Assembly: GCA_027563145.1 (NCBI GenBank)
Contig: CP071306.1
Span: 1,054,001-1,118,000 of the forward strand
Origin: Halocatena halophila
GTDB lineage: Archaea > Halobacteriota > Halobacteria > Halobacteriales > Haloarculaceae
Reading direction: 5' to 3'
Length of the DNA stretch: 64,000 nucleotides
Every line of letters begins with the position of its first letter. The first letter of the stretch is position 1. The position numbers were made by a program, and so were the translations under genes. A model generated the notes under the pieces. That model did no database searches and was not told the DNA's origin. It saw nothing but the letters and a program-made list of their open reading frames with translations. Shown here in pieces: positions 27,044 through 36,296 of this stretch.

Positions 27044-27364
27044 ATGACACTCGATGACCTGACGGAGACCGTCGAAACCAGCTATTCGGCGTTCGACGAC
27101 TCACTCGACGTGGCTCTCGATCGCGAGACGAAAAACGAGCTCTCATTGCTTGAAGCGGCGCTCGAACCGAACAACACCGACGAACTCGTCCGCCGCGCGA
27201 TCCACATGCTCTTTCAGACCACCGTCGACACCGGGTCGATGGATTTCCACCTCCGCAGGGGCTTCGACGTCACCTACGATGAGTATCTCTCTGGGATGAC
27301 GTTCGATGAGATGACTGGGGGGTACGACACCCATGACAGCGATCCACGACGCTACCAGTTCTGA
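27044..27364 (+). CDS. Conserved small acidic haloarchaeal protein, function unknown
   Basis: A 106-residue acidic protein starting MTLDDLTETVETSYSAFDDS. It has alternating helices and a C-terminal YDEYLSGMTFDEMTGG segment; no cysteine pairs or membrane segments. It follows tenA by 49 bases in the same direction and may be its operon partner. I know similar sequences in haloarchaea only as hypothetical proteins. The start at 27044 is chosen because the longer open frame upstream overlaps tenA and is not protein-like. Confidence 0.6.
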   Translation: MTLDDLTETVETSYSAFDDSLDVALDRETKNELSLLEAALEPNNTDELVRRAIHMLFQTTVDTGSMDFHLRRGFDVTYDEYLSGMTFDEMTGGYDTHDSDPRRYQF

Positions 27365-27418
27365 ATCCACCTAGTTACTATCCAGAAAGCATTTGTCGTA
27401 AGAAACACTACATCTGGT

Positions 27419-27649
27419 ATGGATCCAGGTGTCATTCTGATCGTCGTTGTGATTTTCGGACTGATACAACTATTTCGCCGACTCGCATCCGACGATTCGA
27501 AGCGTCGGTCCCGAGGGTCAAGCGCCTATCACGATCACACCAACGGCGACGACGGTGCAACCGACGGTGGCGGGGGCGGGGGCATTTTCGGCGGTGATGG
27601 TGGCGGTGGCGGATTCGGTGGCGACGGCGGCGGTGGTGGCGGCGAGTAG
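27419..27649 (+). CDS. Small membrane protein with glycine-rich tail
   Basis: A 76-residue protein: one N-terminal membrane helix (about 4-19, GVILIVVVIFGLIQLF), a basic stretch (RRSRG), then a His/Asp linker and a Gly-Asp-Phe repeat tail of about 28 residues ending GGGGGGE. The arrangement resembles the glycine-rich tails of TPM/DUF2207-type envelope proteins. The function is unknown. It ends three bases before the convergent aminotransferase gene. Confidence 0.55.
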   Translation: MDPGVILIVVVIFGLIQLFRRLASDDSKRRSRGSSAYHDHTNGDDGATDGGGGGGIFGGDGGGGGFGGDGGGGGGE

Positions 27650-27652
27650 GTG

Positions 27653-28993
27653 TCAGGCCGCTCGATCGACGGCACTCGCGAGCAGTTCGACGGCCAGATC
27701 AATTTCTCGTTCTGTCACATCGAGCGGCGGCAACAATCGCAGCGTTTTCTGCCCGCAGCCCAACGTGAGCAAGCCTTCGGCCAGTGCCGCATCCACAACG
27801 TCATCGCGCAACGATTTCGACTCGAACTCAACGGCGAGCATCAATCCGAGTCCACGTACGTCGACGACACCCTCGAGCGGCGTGTCATCCAGCAGTTCGA
27901 TGGCCTGACGACCCCGTGCCGTCGCGTTTGCCAACAACCCCTCGTTCTCGATCGCTTCGAGCGTGAACACGCCCAGTGCGGAATCAATGATTGCACCCGC
28001 ACCCCATGTCGATGAGATGCGCGCTTTCTCCTCGGGGAACACGTCTTCGCTGGCTATTGTCGCCCCAACACGGAGCCCCTTCGCGCTGGTGATCACGTCG
28101 GGTTCGATCGGGAACTGATCGGAGGCCCACAGCTCTCCGGTGCGACCGATTCCGGCCTGAATCTCGTCGGCGATCAACAGAATGTCCCGTTCGTCACAGA
28201 CTGTTGCGAGATCGCGCATGAACGCATCGCTCGGGAGTCGGTAGCCTCCTTCTCCCTGAATTGGCTCAACGATACAGTATGCCACGTCGGACGCCCCAAC
28301 GGCACCACGGTCCGGGTCCAGTAGCGATCGGAGCTGTGAGCCCTCCGCGGTGAAATACCCACAGCCACACGGTTCGGTACCGCTCGCGTTCGTATCGTCA
28401 CAGAATGGGATCGTGTGAACGTCCGAAATCGACGGATAGCCGCGTCGATGAACGGCTTTCGATCGATTGAGCGACAGTGCACCGAGCGTCCGGCCGTGAA
28501 ACGCCCCGTCGAACGTGATGGCGTACTCGCCGCCGGTATGGTCGTAGGCGATTTTGATCCCGTTTTCGACGGCTTCGGCCCCCGAGTTGGAGAGAAACAC
28601 CGTGTCAAGTCCGTACTGACTCGTCGTCCCAACGAGGCGTTCCATCAGTTCAGTTGGACCGGGAAGCCCAGATTCTCCCACGTTCTGGCCACTAACGTAG
28701 AAATCTTGCCCGGCAATCGTGAGCGGATCCACGAGATCGAACTCACGGAGGCGCTCTATGACGGATGGATGGTTGTATCCCAGCGGTGCTCCACCGACGT
28801 GACTGGTGAAATCCATCAACACGTTGCCGTCGATATCCGTACAGAACGGCCCGGTCGCCGGCGCGGCCGGATCCCAGACGAAGTCATAGACGTACGTACT
28901 CGGAGCCGCGTGTTCGTGATGGCGGTCCGCCCAGCGCTCTGCGTTCGGTCCGGGCATCGACGTTACCGATGGGGTTGTGGTCTCACGGTTCAT
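27653..28993 (-). CDS. Class III PLP-dependent aminotransferase
   Basis: A 446-residue aminotransferase. The PLP pocket has SNSGAEAVENGIKIA (phosphate-binding), FDGAFHGRTLGAL, EPIQGEGGY, and DEIQAGIGRTG; the lysine is in ITSAKGLRVGA. Family members act on ornithine, GABA, 2,2-dialkylglycine and similar omega- or alpha-amines; haloarchaeal members near this sequence are usually annotated just as aspartate aminotransferase family. The ATG at 28993 starts MNRETTTPSVTS; the much longer open frame upstream crosses into the MgtC gene and is rejected. Cytoplasmic. Confidence 0.87.
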   Translation of the reverse strand: MNRETTTPSVTSMPGPNAERWADRHHEHAAPSTYVYDFVWDPAAPATGPFCTDIDGNVLMDFTSHVGGAPLGYNHPSVIERLREFDLVDPLTIAGQDFYVSGQNVGESGLPGPTELMERLVGTTSQYGLDTVFLSNSGAEAVENGIKIAYDHTGGEYAITFDGAFHGRTLGALSLNRSKAVHRRGYPSISDVHTIPFCDDTNASGTEPCGCGYFTAEGSQLRSLLDPDRGAVGASDVAYCIVEPIQGEGGYRLPSDAFMRDLATVCDERDILLIADEIQAGIGRTGELWASDQFPIEPDVITSAKGLRVGATIASEDVFPEEKARISSTWGAGAIIDSALGVFTLEAIENEGLLANATARGRQAIELLDDTPLEGVVDVRGLGLMLAVEFESKSLRDDVVDAALAEGLLTLGCGQKTLRLLPPLDVTEREIDLAVELLASAVDRAA

Positions 28994-29058
28994 GTTCGGG
29001 CGTTGGAACTCCAGTAGTAAATAATGGATTGGGTTTAGTGCAGTATTTACCTGGACAA

Positions 29059-30312
29059 TCACACGACGACGATTCCCGTCAACAGGACACCGAGTGCAGA
29101 AAGCCCAATCGAGAAGACCACCACTCGCCGTCGCAATGTCTGTGATGGTCCAACGGAGATGAGTGCCGCCTTGACAAGAATGCTGGTGACGGTGGCGACC
29201 ATGACGGCAACGATCGTGGTCGCCGCAGTGATCGCACCCCCGTTGTACAGAACGATCGCGGAGGTAGTCGCCCCGGCACTCGAAATGAGGCTGCCGAGAA
29301 ATGCTGCGACGAAAAAGCCGGCATTGCCGAAAATGGCTGTTGCAATCGCCGCCCCAACGAGAACGACCGCGAACAGCGCTCCAAAGCCGAGCGCGTTGCG
29401 GAGTGAGAACGGGCTTTCGAGCGAGAGATCGAGCTGTTGTGACCAATCAGCCGTGAGATAGGCGATGACGATGCTTGCAATGATGAGTCCACCCAGTGGG
29501 ACGATGAGCGTCCGAATCTGCCAGCGCTCGGTTGCAAACGCCACAACGATCGCCAGATTCCGCAGCGCCATCGCGCCGTCGGCGAGCAAGATTGCTGCCA
29601 CGGCGTACGACACCGTCTGTTCGTCGCTGCGGACGTGATCGACCATCGCGCCAACCACGGCAGTAGAAGAGACAAGGCCGCCGAAAAATCCCGTGACAAC
29701 CACGCCTCGACCGCCGTAGGACCGAACCACGGCGTAGTTGATGATCCCAATTGCAGCTATGCTCACGACGAGCAGCCAGATGACGCGTGGTTCGATGGCA
29801 ATCCGGAGATCAGCGATCCACACCGGCGTTTCCCCCGGTGGAAGCAGTGGATAAATGACGAACGCGAGCACGCCGAATTCGATCGCCGATCTGAGTTCGG
29901 CTCGCGAGAGCCCCCAGGCAAAATCGTGGAGTTCGCGCTTCAACACGAGTAGCATCGACGAGAGAATCGCGACCGTGACACCAGCAAGCAACAGCTCCGA
30001 GCCAACGAGTACGCCAACGCCATAGGCCACCATCATCGACACGCCTGTCGTCAGCCCCAATCCGGTATCGTCCTCAAGGAGTCCTCTGACAGCGAGCATT
30101 GTTCCCTGGAGCACGATGAGCAACCCACCAAGGGCGAGCAGCCATGGCTCTTCGAGGACGGTGAACACCGCACCGAGCAACGAGATCAGCGAAAACGTAC
30201 GGATGCCCGCCGACCGATGCGACCATTCGCGCTCGATGCCGAGAAACAATCCGAGCGCAGCCGCCAGCAACAGCCGAACGAGAACGGGGGCTGTCAGCTG
30301 GGTGAGTGCCAT
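29059..30312 (-). CDS. MgtC/SapB family membrane protein with DUF4010
   Basis: A 417-residue polytopic membrane protein. The N-terminal third carries the MgtC/SapB signature (LLAAALGLFLGIEREW, then AGIRTFSLISLLGAVF), and the remainder is a DUF4010 domain with about eight more helices, including GFFGGLVSSTAVVGAM. MgtC-type proteins are linked to magnesium and acid stress in bacteria; the function of the MgtC-DUF4010 fusion is unknown. It is divergent from the AI-2E family gene. Confidence 0.85.
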   Translation of the reverse strand: MALTQLTAPVLVRLLLAAALGLFLGIEREWSHRSAGIRTFSLISLLGAVFTVLEEPWLLALGGLLIVLQGTMLAVRGLLEDDTGLGLTTGVSMMVAYGVGVLVGSELLLAGVTVAILSSMLLVLKRELHDFAWGLSRAELRSAIEFGVLAFVIYPLLPPGETPVWIADLRIAIEPRVIWLLVVSIAAIGIINYAVVRSYGGRGVVVTGFFGGLVSSTAVVGAMVDHVRSDEQTVSYAVAAILLADGAMALRNLAIVVAFATERWQIRTLIVPLGGLIIASIVIAYLTADWSQQLDLSLESPFSLRNALGFGALFAVVLVGAAIATAIFGNAGFFVAAFLGSLISSAGATTSAIVLYNGGAITAATTIVAVMVATVTSILVKAALISVGPSQTLRRRVVVFSIGLSALGVLLTGIVVV

Positions 30313-30391
30313 TCTGTCTCATCGTTCGCCCGGCATGCTAATCACGATTGTGCCGGGTGGATTTTTGCGCCCACTCGATCAAGACCGTGCT

Positions 30392-31519
30392 ATGGGCTCA
30401 CCGCAGACGAACTGGCACCGACGCGCGTGGATCGGCGTTGGCCTGCTCCTGGGACTGTTTTTTCTGTTCGTCGTCTACTCGTTCATCGGAACGGTTGTCT
30501 TTGGGATATTCATCTACTACGCCACGAGACCGGTGCATCGACGACTCGACGACCGACTCAGATACGACAGTCTGTCAGCACTCATCGCACTGGTCGTACT
30601 GGCGCTCCCTGCGCTGGTGTTGTTCTCGCTCGTGGTCGCCGTTGGTGTTGAGCAGTTGTCACGGCTCACCAGGACGATCGATCCGGCCGTTTTTGGCGGG
30701 CTAATGGGCCCCATGCTAGAGCTCCAGGCGAGTCTCTCCGATCCAGCGACGCTTTTCGATCGACTCAGCGGTATTGATCTCGGCGTCGTCGGCCAGATAC
30801 AGGGCGTCTTCGGACACGTTGGGCGCTATCTCGCCACCTTTGGCAACGTTCTGTTGCACCTGTTCGTGATGTTCGCGCTCGCGTTCTATCTCCTCCGCGA
30901 CGGTGAGCGTGGCTATCACTGGTTTGTCGAGCAGTTCGACGACGAGAGCCAGTTGCTTGCCCGCTATCTCCGGGCTGTTGATACGGATTTTTCCTCCATT
31001 CTCTTCGGGAATATACTCAACGCCGTGTTGACCGGGCTGATCGGTGCCATCGTCTATGGACTGCTTAATCGACTCCCACACGGATCGATACCGTATCCCG
31101 AGCTGCTCGGGCTGTTGACTGGCGTTGGGAGTCTGATTCCCGTCGTTGGAATGAAACTGGTGTACGTCCCGGTTGCGCTGTTGCTGGCCGTCCAGTACGG
31201 TAGGACGCCGGGGGGAGCGGGGTTCGTCATCGTGTTCGCCGTCGTCTCGTTCGTGATTGTGGATACGCTGCCGGATTTCATCCTCCGACCGTACGTCTCG
31301 GGGAGGAATCTCCACATCGGGATGGTGATGTTCGCGTACATCCTCGGCCCGCTTCTGTTTGGCTGGTATGGAATCTTTCTTGGCCCGATCTTGCTCGTGC
31401 TTGGCTTTCATTTCGCGAGGATCGTGCTGCCGGAGCTGCTCGGTACCGAAGAAAACGAGGACAGCAACCAGACACAATCCGATGAAGCAAAAGAAGAACC
31501 TGATGGTGCCAGCGGATAG
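30392..31519 (+). CDS. AI-2E family transporter / permease PerM-like
   Basis: A 375-residue membrane protein with about eight helices arranged as in the AI-2E exporter (PF01594) family: an N-terminal pair, a long amphipathic soluble segment (about 95-165), then the conserved LLGLLTGVGSLIPVVGM and DFILRPYVSGRNLHIG motifs. Bacterial relatives export signals or move Na+(Li+)/H+. The ATG at 30392 is preferred over a longer frame that reads antisense through the MgtC gene. The C-terminus is acidic and soluble. Confidence 0.87.
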   Translation: MGSPQTNWHRRAWIGVGLLLGLFFLFVVYSFIGTVVFGIFIYYATRPVHRRLDDRLRYDSLSALIALVVLALPALVLFSLVVAVGVEQLSRLTRTIDPAVFGGLMGPMLELQASLSDPATLFDRLSGIDLGVVGQIQGVFGHVGRYLATFGNVLLHLFVMFALAFYLLRDGERGYHWFVEQFDDESQLLARYLRAVDTDFSSILFGNILNAVLTGLIGAIVYGLLNRLPHGSIPYPELLGLLTGVGSLIPVVGMKLVYVPVALLLAVQYGRTPGGAGFVIVFAVVSFVIVDTLPDFILRPYVSGRNLHIGMVMFAYILGPLLFGWYGIFLGPILLVLGFHFARIVLPELLGTEENEDSNQTQSDEAKEEPDGASG

Positions 31520-31524
31520 CTCGT

Positions 31525-32679
31525 TCAGAAGCCCTTGTCCATCAGCTCGCGCGCGATGACGTTCTTCTGAATTTCGGAGGTGCCCTCGTAGATCTGGGTG
31601 ATCTTCGCGTCACGGTAGAGCCGCTCGACGTCGAAGTCATTGACATAGCCCGACCCGCCGTGGATCTGGACGGCTTCGTTCGCACAGTCGACTGCCACGC
31701 GGGAAGCGTACTCTTTGGCCATCGATGCGAGCGTGGTGAGCTGATCGTCAGCGTTCTCGACGCTCCATGCCGACTTGTAGGTGAGCTGGCGTGCGGCCTC
31801 GGTCTGGGTGTGCATATCAGCGAGCTTGTGCTGAATTGCCTGGAAGTCGCCGATCGGACGGCCGAACTGTTCGCGCTCTTTGGCGTATTCGAGTGCGCGT
31901 TCGTTTGCACCTTTGGCGATACCGACACCCTGGGCGGCCACCATCGTCCGCGTAATGTCGAAGAACTGCATGAGCTGCAAAAAGCCCATTCCACGCGTGC
32001 CAACGAGGTTGTCCTCGGGAACGCGAACGTCATCGAAGATGAGTTCGGCCGTGTCGCTCGCACGAATGCCGAGCTTTCCCGTGATTTTCTCGCTTTTGAA
32101 TCCGTCACGATCCGATTCGATGACGATCTGGGAGAAGCCGTTGTACCGGCCCTCGGCGTCAGGATCGGTCTCACACATTGCAACAAAGTAATCCCCGACC
32201 GATCCGTTGGTGATCCACATCTTGTTCCCGTTGATCACCCACTCGTCGCCGTCTTTTTCGGCCGATGTGGAAACCGATGACACGTCCGAGCCGGTGTCAG
32301 GCTCCGAAATTGCAGCGCCCATGATCGCTTCGCCAGTTGCGACGGGCTCCAAAAAGCGCTCTTTCTGTTCTTCGGTGCCGTATTCGATCAGCGCGTCACT
32401 ACCAAAGGCCGTGGCCGTGAGCGACAGTGCAATGCCAGGATCTGCGGCGAACAGTTCCTCGACGATGATCGCCGTCTCGAGTGCGCTGTAATCAGCACCG
32501 CCGTATTCGATCGGAATCGACGCGCCGTTCAATCCCATCTCGGTTGCCGCCTCAAGCACCTCGAACGGGAATTTTTCCTCCTCGTCGTACTCAGTTGCGA
32601 CCGGTTTGATTTCGTTTTCCGCAAATCGGCGTACTTCTTCCCTGATCTGTTGTTGCTCCTCGGAAAGTTCGAAGTCCAT
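31525..32679 (-). CDS. Acyl-CoA dehydrogenase
   Basis: A 384-residue FAD enzyme of short/medium-chain type. Seen are MGAAISEPDTGSD (flavin contact), the WVINGNKMWITNG strand, and the C-terminal YRDAKITQIYEGTSEIQ with the catalytic glutamate of the EGT motif. It introduces the trans-2 double bond in fatty acyl-CoA or branched acyl-CoA. The ATG at 32679 (MDFELSEEQQQIREE) is chosen; a GTG three codons upstream is possible. A TATATTTTAA-like element (minus strand) sits at about 32700. It is divergent from the hydroxyacyl-CoA gene, which acts on its product. Confidence 0.93.
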   Translation of the reverse strand: MDFELSEEQQQIREEVRRFAENEIKPVATEYDEEEKFPFEVLEAATEMGLNGASIPIEYGGADYSALETAIIVEELFAADPGIALSLTATAFGSDALIEYGTEEQKERFLEPVATGEAIMGAAISEPDTGSDVSSVSTSAEKDGDEWVINGNKMWITNGSVGDYFVAMCETDPDAEGRYNGFSQIVIESDRDGFKSEKITGKLGIRASDTAELIFDDVRVPEDNLVGTRGMGFLQLMQFFDITRTMVAAQGVGIAKGANERALEYAKEREQFGRPIGDFQAIQHKLADMHTQTEAARQLTYKSAWSVENADDQLTTLASMAKEYASRVAVDCANEAVQIHGGSGYVNDFDVERLYRDAKITQIYEGTSEIQKNVIARELMDKGF

Positions 32680-32797
32680 GCCCTCCACTCATACTGGTTA
32701 AAATATAACGATTTTGCGCAGCCGATAAACCTGTAAACGGTTGTTACGGGGGCAATGGGAAACGTTGAACACCGCTCAGTTGGATCCACTAACCGTC

Positions 32798-34765
32798 ATG
32801 GAAATCGATGACATCGACACCATTGCTGTGCTCGGTGCGGGGAATATGGGCCACGGGATTGCAGAAGTGGCCGCCCTTGCGGGTTACTCGGTGAATCTCC
32901 GGGATATCAACGAGGAGTTCGTACAGAACGGCTACGAGCAGATCGAGTGGAGTCTCGGAAAGCTCGCAGAAAACGATCGGATTACCGACGACGACGCCGA
33001 CGCGGCGCTCGATGCGATCACGCCGCTGGTTTCGATGGAAGAGGCTGTCGGGGACGTGGACGTGATCATCGAGGCCGTTCCCGAGCAGATGTCCATCAAA
33101 CAGGACGTGTACGGTGAGGTCGAGGAGTATGCGCGTGCGGACACCATCATCGCGTCGAACACCTCCTCGCTGTCAATCACGGATCTCTCGGAGGTCACCG
33201 AACGAGAATCACAGTTCTGTGGGATGCACTTTTTCAATCCGCCAGTGCGGATGCAGCTCGTCGAGGTCATCTCCGGTGCGCACACTGACGATTCGACGCT
33301 TGACGCCATTGAGGCGCTCGCAGAGGATTTCGGAAAGACGCCAGTTCGCGTGCGAAAAGACACGCCCGGCTTCATCGTCAACCGGATTCTCGTTCCGTTG
33401 ATGAACGAGACCTGTTGGCTGGTGTCCGAAGACGAGTCCACGATCGCCGAGATCGATTCCACCACGAAGTTCGACGTTGGGCTCCCGATGGGCGCGTTCG
33501 AGCTGGGCGATCAAGTGGGCAACGACGTGACCTATCACGTTCTCGAGTACATGAACGACGTGCTCGGCGATGCCTACGAGCCAGCACCGCTGCTCGAGAC
33601 GGTGATGGAAGAAGAGCGCTTCGGGAAAAAGACCGGCGAGGGATTCTACGACTACGAGAACGGCGACGGCGTCGATATCCCAACCGACGCGGGGAGCGAG
33701 GAGATCAAACAGCGGTTGCTCGCCACGATGGCCAACGAGGTTGGTAATCTCGTCGGCGACGGCGTCGCTCCGCCCGAAGACATCGATCAGGCCGTCCAGC
33801 TCGGTGCTGGCTACCCCGAGGGGCCCGCGAAGATGGCGGATGCGGCCGGTCTCGAATCGCTCGTCGAACTCCTCGATGAGCTCTACGAAGAAACTGGTGC
33901 AGAGCGCTATGCGGTCTCTGATGGGCTTCGTGAGCACGCCGACGCAGGCGGCTTCTACGATGACGACGAGGAGGAGGGCATCGAGTACGACGCCGTTCGC
34001 GTCGAGTATCCCGGCGAGATGGTCGGTCAGATCGTTCTCGATCGCCCACACCGGATGAACACCGTCAGCCCGCAGCTGCTCGAAGAACTTGAGCACGCGA
34101 TCGAGACGCTCGAAGATGACGACGAGGTCCGGTCGATCCTGCTCACCGGCGCTGGCGATAAGGCGTTCTCGGCCGGCGCGGACGTGCAGGCGATGGCTGC
34201 CAACGCCGATCCGCTTGAGGCGATCCAGCTCTCGCGGACGGGCCAGCAGGCATTCGGAACGCTTGAGGAGTCCGATCTCCCGGTCGTTGCTGGTATCGAT
34301 GGCTACTGTCTCGGCGGTGGCATGGAGCTGGCCACCTGTGCGGACATGCGCGTTGCAACCGAGCGCTCTACCTTCGGTCAGCCCGAACTCGATCTCGGAT
34401 TGCTTCCCGGCTGGGGTGGCACGCAGCGCCTCCAGAAGATCATTGGCCAGGGACGTGCCAAGGAGGTCATTCTCACCGCAGAGCAGTATGACACCGAGAC
34501 GATGGCCGACTACGGCTTCGTCAATGAGGTTGTCGACAACGACGAGCTCGAGGACGCTGCGTTCGAGCTTGCTGCCGATCTCGCAGCTGGCCCACCGGTC
34601 GCCACCCGATTCACCAAGAAGGCGATGCTCCGTGGCTGGGAGGACGTTGACGCCGGTTTGGAGATTGAATCGCAGGCGTTCGGCCATCTCATCAACACCG
34701 ACGATCTGATGGAAGGCATCACCGCGTTCATGGGCGACGGCGACCCCGAGTTCGAAGGGAAATAA
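32798..34765 (+). CDS. 3-hydroxyacyl-CoA dehydrogenase / enoyl-CoA hydratase fusion
   Basis: A 655-residue bifunctional beta-oxidation enzyme. The N-terminal dehydrogenase has the NAD loop VLGAGNMGHGIA (about 11-22) and the catalytic region HFFNPPVRMQLVE, with a C-terminal HAD domain to about 395. The C-terminal crotonase part (about 405-655) has AGIDGYCLGGGMELA (oxyanion hole) and GLLPGWGGTQRL (catalytic Glu region is GQPELDLG). The order dehydrogenase-then-hydratase is that common in archaea, the reverse of bacterial FadB. It is divergent from the acyl-CoA dehydrogenase. Confidence 0.93.
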   Translation: MEIDDIDTIAVLGAGNMGHGIAEVAALAGYSVNLRDINEEFVQNGYEQIEWSLGKLAENDRITDDDADAALDAITPLVSMEEAVGDVDVIIEAVPEQMSIKQDVYGEVEEYARADTIIASNTSSLSITDLSEVTERESQFCGMHFFNPPVRMQLVEVISGAHTDDSTLDAIEALAEDFGKTPVRVRKDTPGFIVNRILVPLMNETCWLVSEDESTIAEIDSTTKFDVGLPMGAFELGDQVGNDVTYHVLEYMNDVLGDAYEPAPLLETVMEEERFGKKTGEGFYDYENGDGVDIPTDAGSEEIKQRLLATMANEVGNLVGDGVAPPEDIDQAVQLGAGYPEGPAKMADAAGLESLVELLDELYEETGAERYAVSDGLREHADAGGFYDDDEEEGIEYDAVRVEYPGEMVGQIVLDRPHRMNTVSPQLLEELEHAIETLEDDDEVRSILLTGAGDKAFSAGADVQAMAANADPLEAIQLSRTGQQAFGTLEESDLPVVAGIDGYCLGGGMELATCADMRVATERSTFGQPELDLGLLPGWGGTQRLQKIIGQGRAKEVILTAEQYDTETMADYGFVNEVVDNDELEDAAFELAADLAAGPPVATRFTKKAMLRGWEDVDAGLEIESQAFGHLINTDDLMEGITAFMGDGDPEFEGK

Positions 34766-34820
34766 CGACCGCGGCTATCATTTTCCGAACCGTGAAGTGA
34801 TCGGTCGCTGTCCGGTCCCT

Positions 34821-35252
34821 ATGGCGATCCATCCTACTGCGTCAATCCAGGACAGCACCGTCGAGACCGAGCACGTTCGCGAGTTCGTCACCGTGCACGA
34901 TTCGACGATCGAGGCAGACAGTCGGCTCTACGAGCGTGTTTCAGTGAAAAAGTCGGTGGTGGGTCCGCACGTCGATATCAACGCCGGCAGCTATATTGAA
35001 AACGCGGCGATTGAATCGCACGTGCAGATTGGCCCGAACGCGTCGGTTGTGGGCGTCACCCATCGGCTCAGCGAGGCGTCGGGGATGGAACACCGCAACG
35101 ACCAGTTTGAGGAGATCGTCCTCGAAACGGGGGCGTTCGTTGGCGCTGGGGCAGTGGTGCTTCCCGGCGTTACGGTGGGAACGAACGCCGTGATTGGGGC
35201 GAACGTCACCGTGACGGATGATGTGCCCGAGGGGGTTGTTATCCGTGGGTAG
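34821..35252 (+). CDS. Hexapeptide-repeat (left-handed beta-helix) acyltransferase-like protein
   Basis: A 143-residue protein made of [LIV]-G-x4 hexapeptide turns, for example VVGPHVDINAGSYIENAAI and GAFVGAGAVVLPGVTVG; it should form a trimeric beta-helix. It belongs near the gamma-carbonic anhydrase/acetyltransferase group. The anhydrase zinc histidines are not clearly present, so an acyltransferase or binding role is as likely. ATG at 34821 is used; a GTG eight codons upstream is possible. It is the last core gene before the accessory region. Confidence 0.8.
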   Translation: MAIHPTASIQDSTVETEHVREFVTVHDSTIEADSRLYERVSVKKSVVGPHVDINAGSYIENAAIESHVQIGPNASVVGVTHRLSEASGMEHRNDQFEEIVLETGAFVGAGAVVLPGVTVGTNAVIGANVTVTDDVPEGVVIRG

Positions 35253-35319
35253 CTCTCCCATGTGGTTGGTTGCATAAGCGGCCACGAAAGGCCATGCTTA
35301 TTACCCAGTGGTGCTCACC

Positions 35320-35403
35320 TGGTAATACGCTCGGTTGGTGTAGCCCGGCCAATCATGCGGGCCTTTCGAGCCTGCGACACGGGTTCAAATCCCGTACCGA
35401 GCA
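35320..35403 (+). repeat. 84-base direct repeat, left copy (includes tRNA-Glu)
   Basis: Identical over 84 bases to 40683-40766. It includes the whole tRNA-Glu gene and the nine bases before it. Flanks differ on both sides. The two copies are 5363 bases apart in the same direction and enclose the accessory cassette. Confidence 0.9.
35329..35403 (+). tRNA. tRNA-Glu (anticodon TTC), copy 1
   Basis: Acceptor GCTCGGT pairs with ACCGAGC; the anticodon stem CGGGC/GCCTG encloses loop CTTTCGA, giving TTC; the T arm is ACGGG-TTCAAAT-CCCGT. The discriminator is A, and CCA is not encoded. 75 nucleotides without an intron. An identical gene lies at 40692-40766. Confidence 0.95.
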
Positions 35404-35543
35404 CATAATAAATCCTTCACTTCTTAGTGTAGCAAATAACTGAGTGGCACTTACAGTCCTTTCATGGTGTTGTCGGTATAGCGGACGAATGGTACAGTCT
35501 GCGAGCCTTCAGCAGTACGTTTCCTTTATTTTGGAGTATCTCT

Positions 35544-36140
35544 TCAGACTCCATCCGGTCGCCCGTAGTCAGCCAAGAAGGGTTCATCATCAATCACGAC
35601 GAAGTTTTCTGCCCGAAGCTCTTGGAGGTTGAGCGGAAACATTGCCAGCTCCGCCGTGGCCCGCTGTAAAAGTGGACGTCCTTCTTCTTTTGGTAGCTCC
35701 GTGAGTGGTTCACCATATGGCATGATTAGCCATCGGAATCGACGCTGATGATGATCTGGAACTGGGAGCAGCGGCCAATCGCCCGAGATACCGTGGCGAT
35801 GCCATAGTACAGCTTCACGTTTATTTTGGACAAACCCGCTGGAAAACAGATCGTCTCCGAACCGGGCCAATTTCACGACATAGTTTGCGAGCGATGACTC
35901 GACGGGAAACTGAAGCACACACCGTGCAACACCGATGCCAACGAGATCAAAGCCGTCGTCAAGTAACGGTGATAGTATTGTTTGTTCACTTTCGTGGATT
36001 GTCGATCGTTCCTCACTATCCGGTGAGCAGCCATCTCGCACCGCCTCCTGATCAAGTCTGTCGGTACAGTAACACAGATCAGTTGCAATGCGATTGATTC
36101 TCTGTCGCTCATCCTCTGGTAGTAACCGTTTGGTGGACAT
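35544..36140 (-). CDS. Degenerate protein-kinase-fold protein, haloarchaeal
   Basis: A 198-residue protein. I read kinase-like landmarks: NYVVKLARFG with a VxK-type lysine (K90), KREAVLW with a possible helix-C Glu (E109), a hinge-like RWLIMPYGEPL (about 136-146), then LRAENFVVIDDEPFLADYG (about 175-193), in which N179 and D191 correspond to the catalytic-loop Asn and DFG Asp. The catalytic HRD-type Asp is absent, so it is likely a pseudokinase or small-molecule kinase relative. It is divergent from the peptide gene across a 156-base AT-rich gap. A role in the RiPP cassette is not shown. Confidence 0.45.
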   Translation of the reverse strand: MSTKRLLPEDERQRINRIATDLCYCTDRLDQEAVRDGCSPDSEERSTIHESEQTILSPLLDDGFDLVGIGVARCVLQFPVESSLANYVVKLARFGDDLFSSGFVQNKREAVLWHRHGISGDWPLLPVPDHHQRRFRWLIMPYGEPLTELPKEEGRPLLQRATAELAMFPLNLQELRAENFVVIDDEPFLADYGRPDGV

Positions 36141-36260
36141 ACACCATACTGAAGAATGGGATAAAATAAATCATTTTAACAATATTGGTATCACAGAAAT
36201 GGATGCCAGTGAATTTGATTTAGTGACATGTAGAATATAATACCTAATAATACAATAGAT

Positions 36261-36270
36261 TTTTATATTA
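36261..36270 (+). promoter_or_regulatory. TATA-like box of the 41-residue peptide gene
   Basis: TTTTATATTA is centred about 31 bases before the ATG at 36297, so a transcript would start only a few bases before or at that ATG. This is the main support that the small ORF is expressed. Confidence 0.55.
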
Positions 36271-36296
36271 TATGTGCGTGTATAGTACAGTAGACA

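Noticed and set aside
27653..29446. 597-residue version of the aminotransferase
   Set aside because: The extra N-terminal 150 residues are antisense to the MgtC-family gene and not protein-like; the aminotransferase starts at 28993.
30116..30391. N-terminal extension of the AI-2E family protein
   Set aside because: It reads antisense through the MgtC-family gene and is Ser/Arg/Asn-rich; the true start is 30392.
33209..34687. 492-residue minus-strand frame
   Set aside because: It is the antisense shadow of the hydroxyacyl-CoA dehydrogenase/hydratase gene, caused by strong third-position bias.
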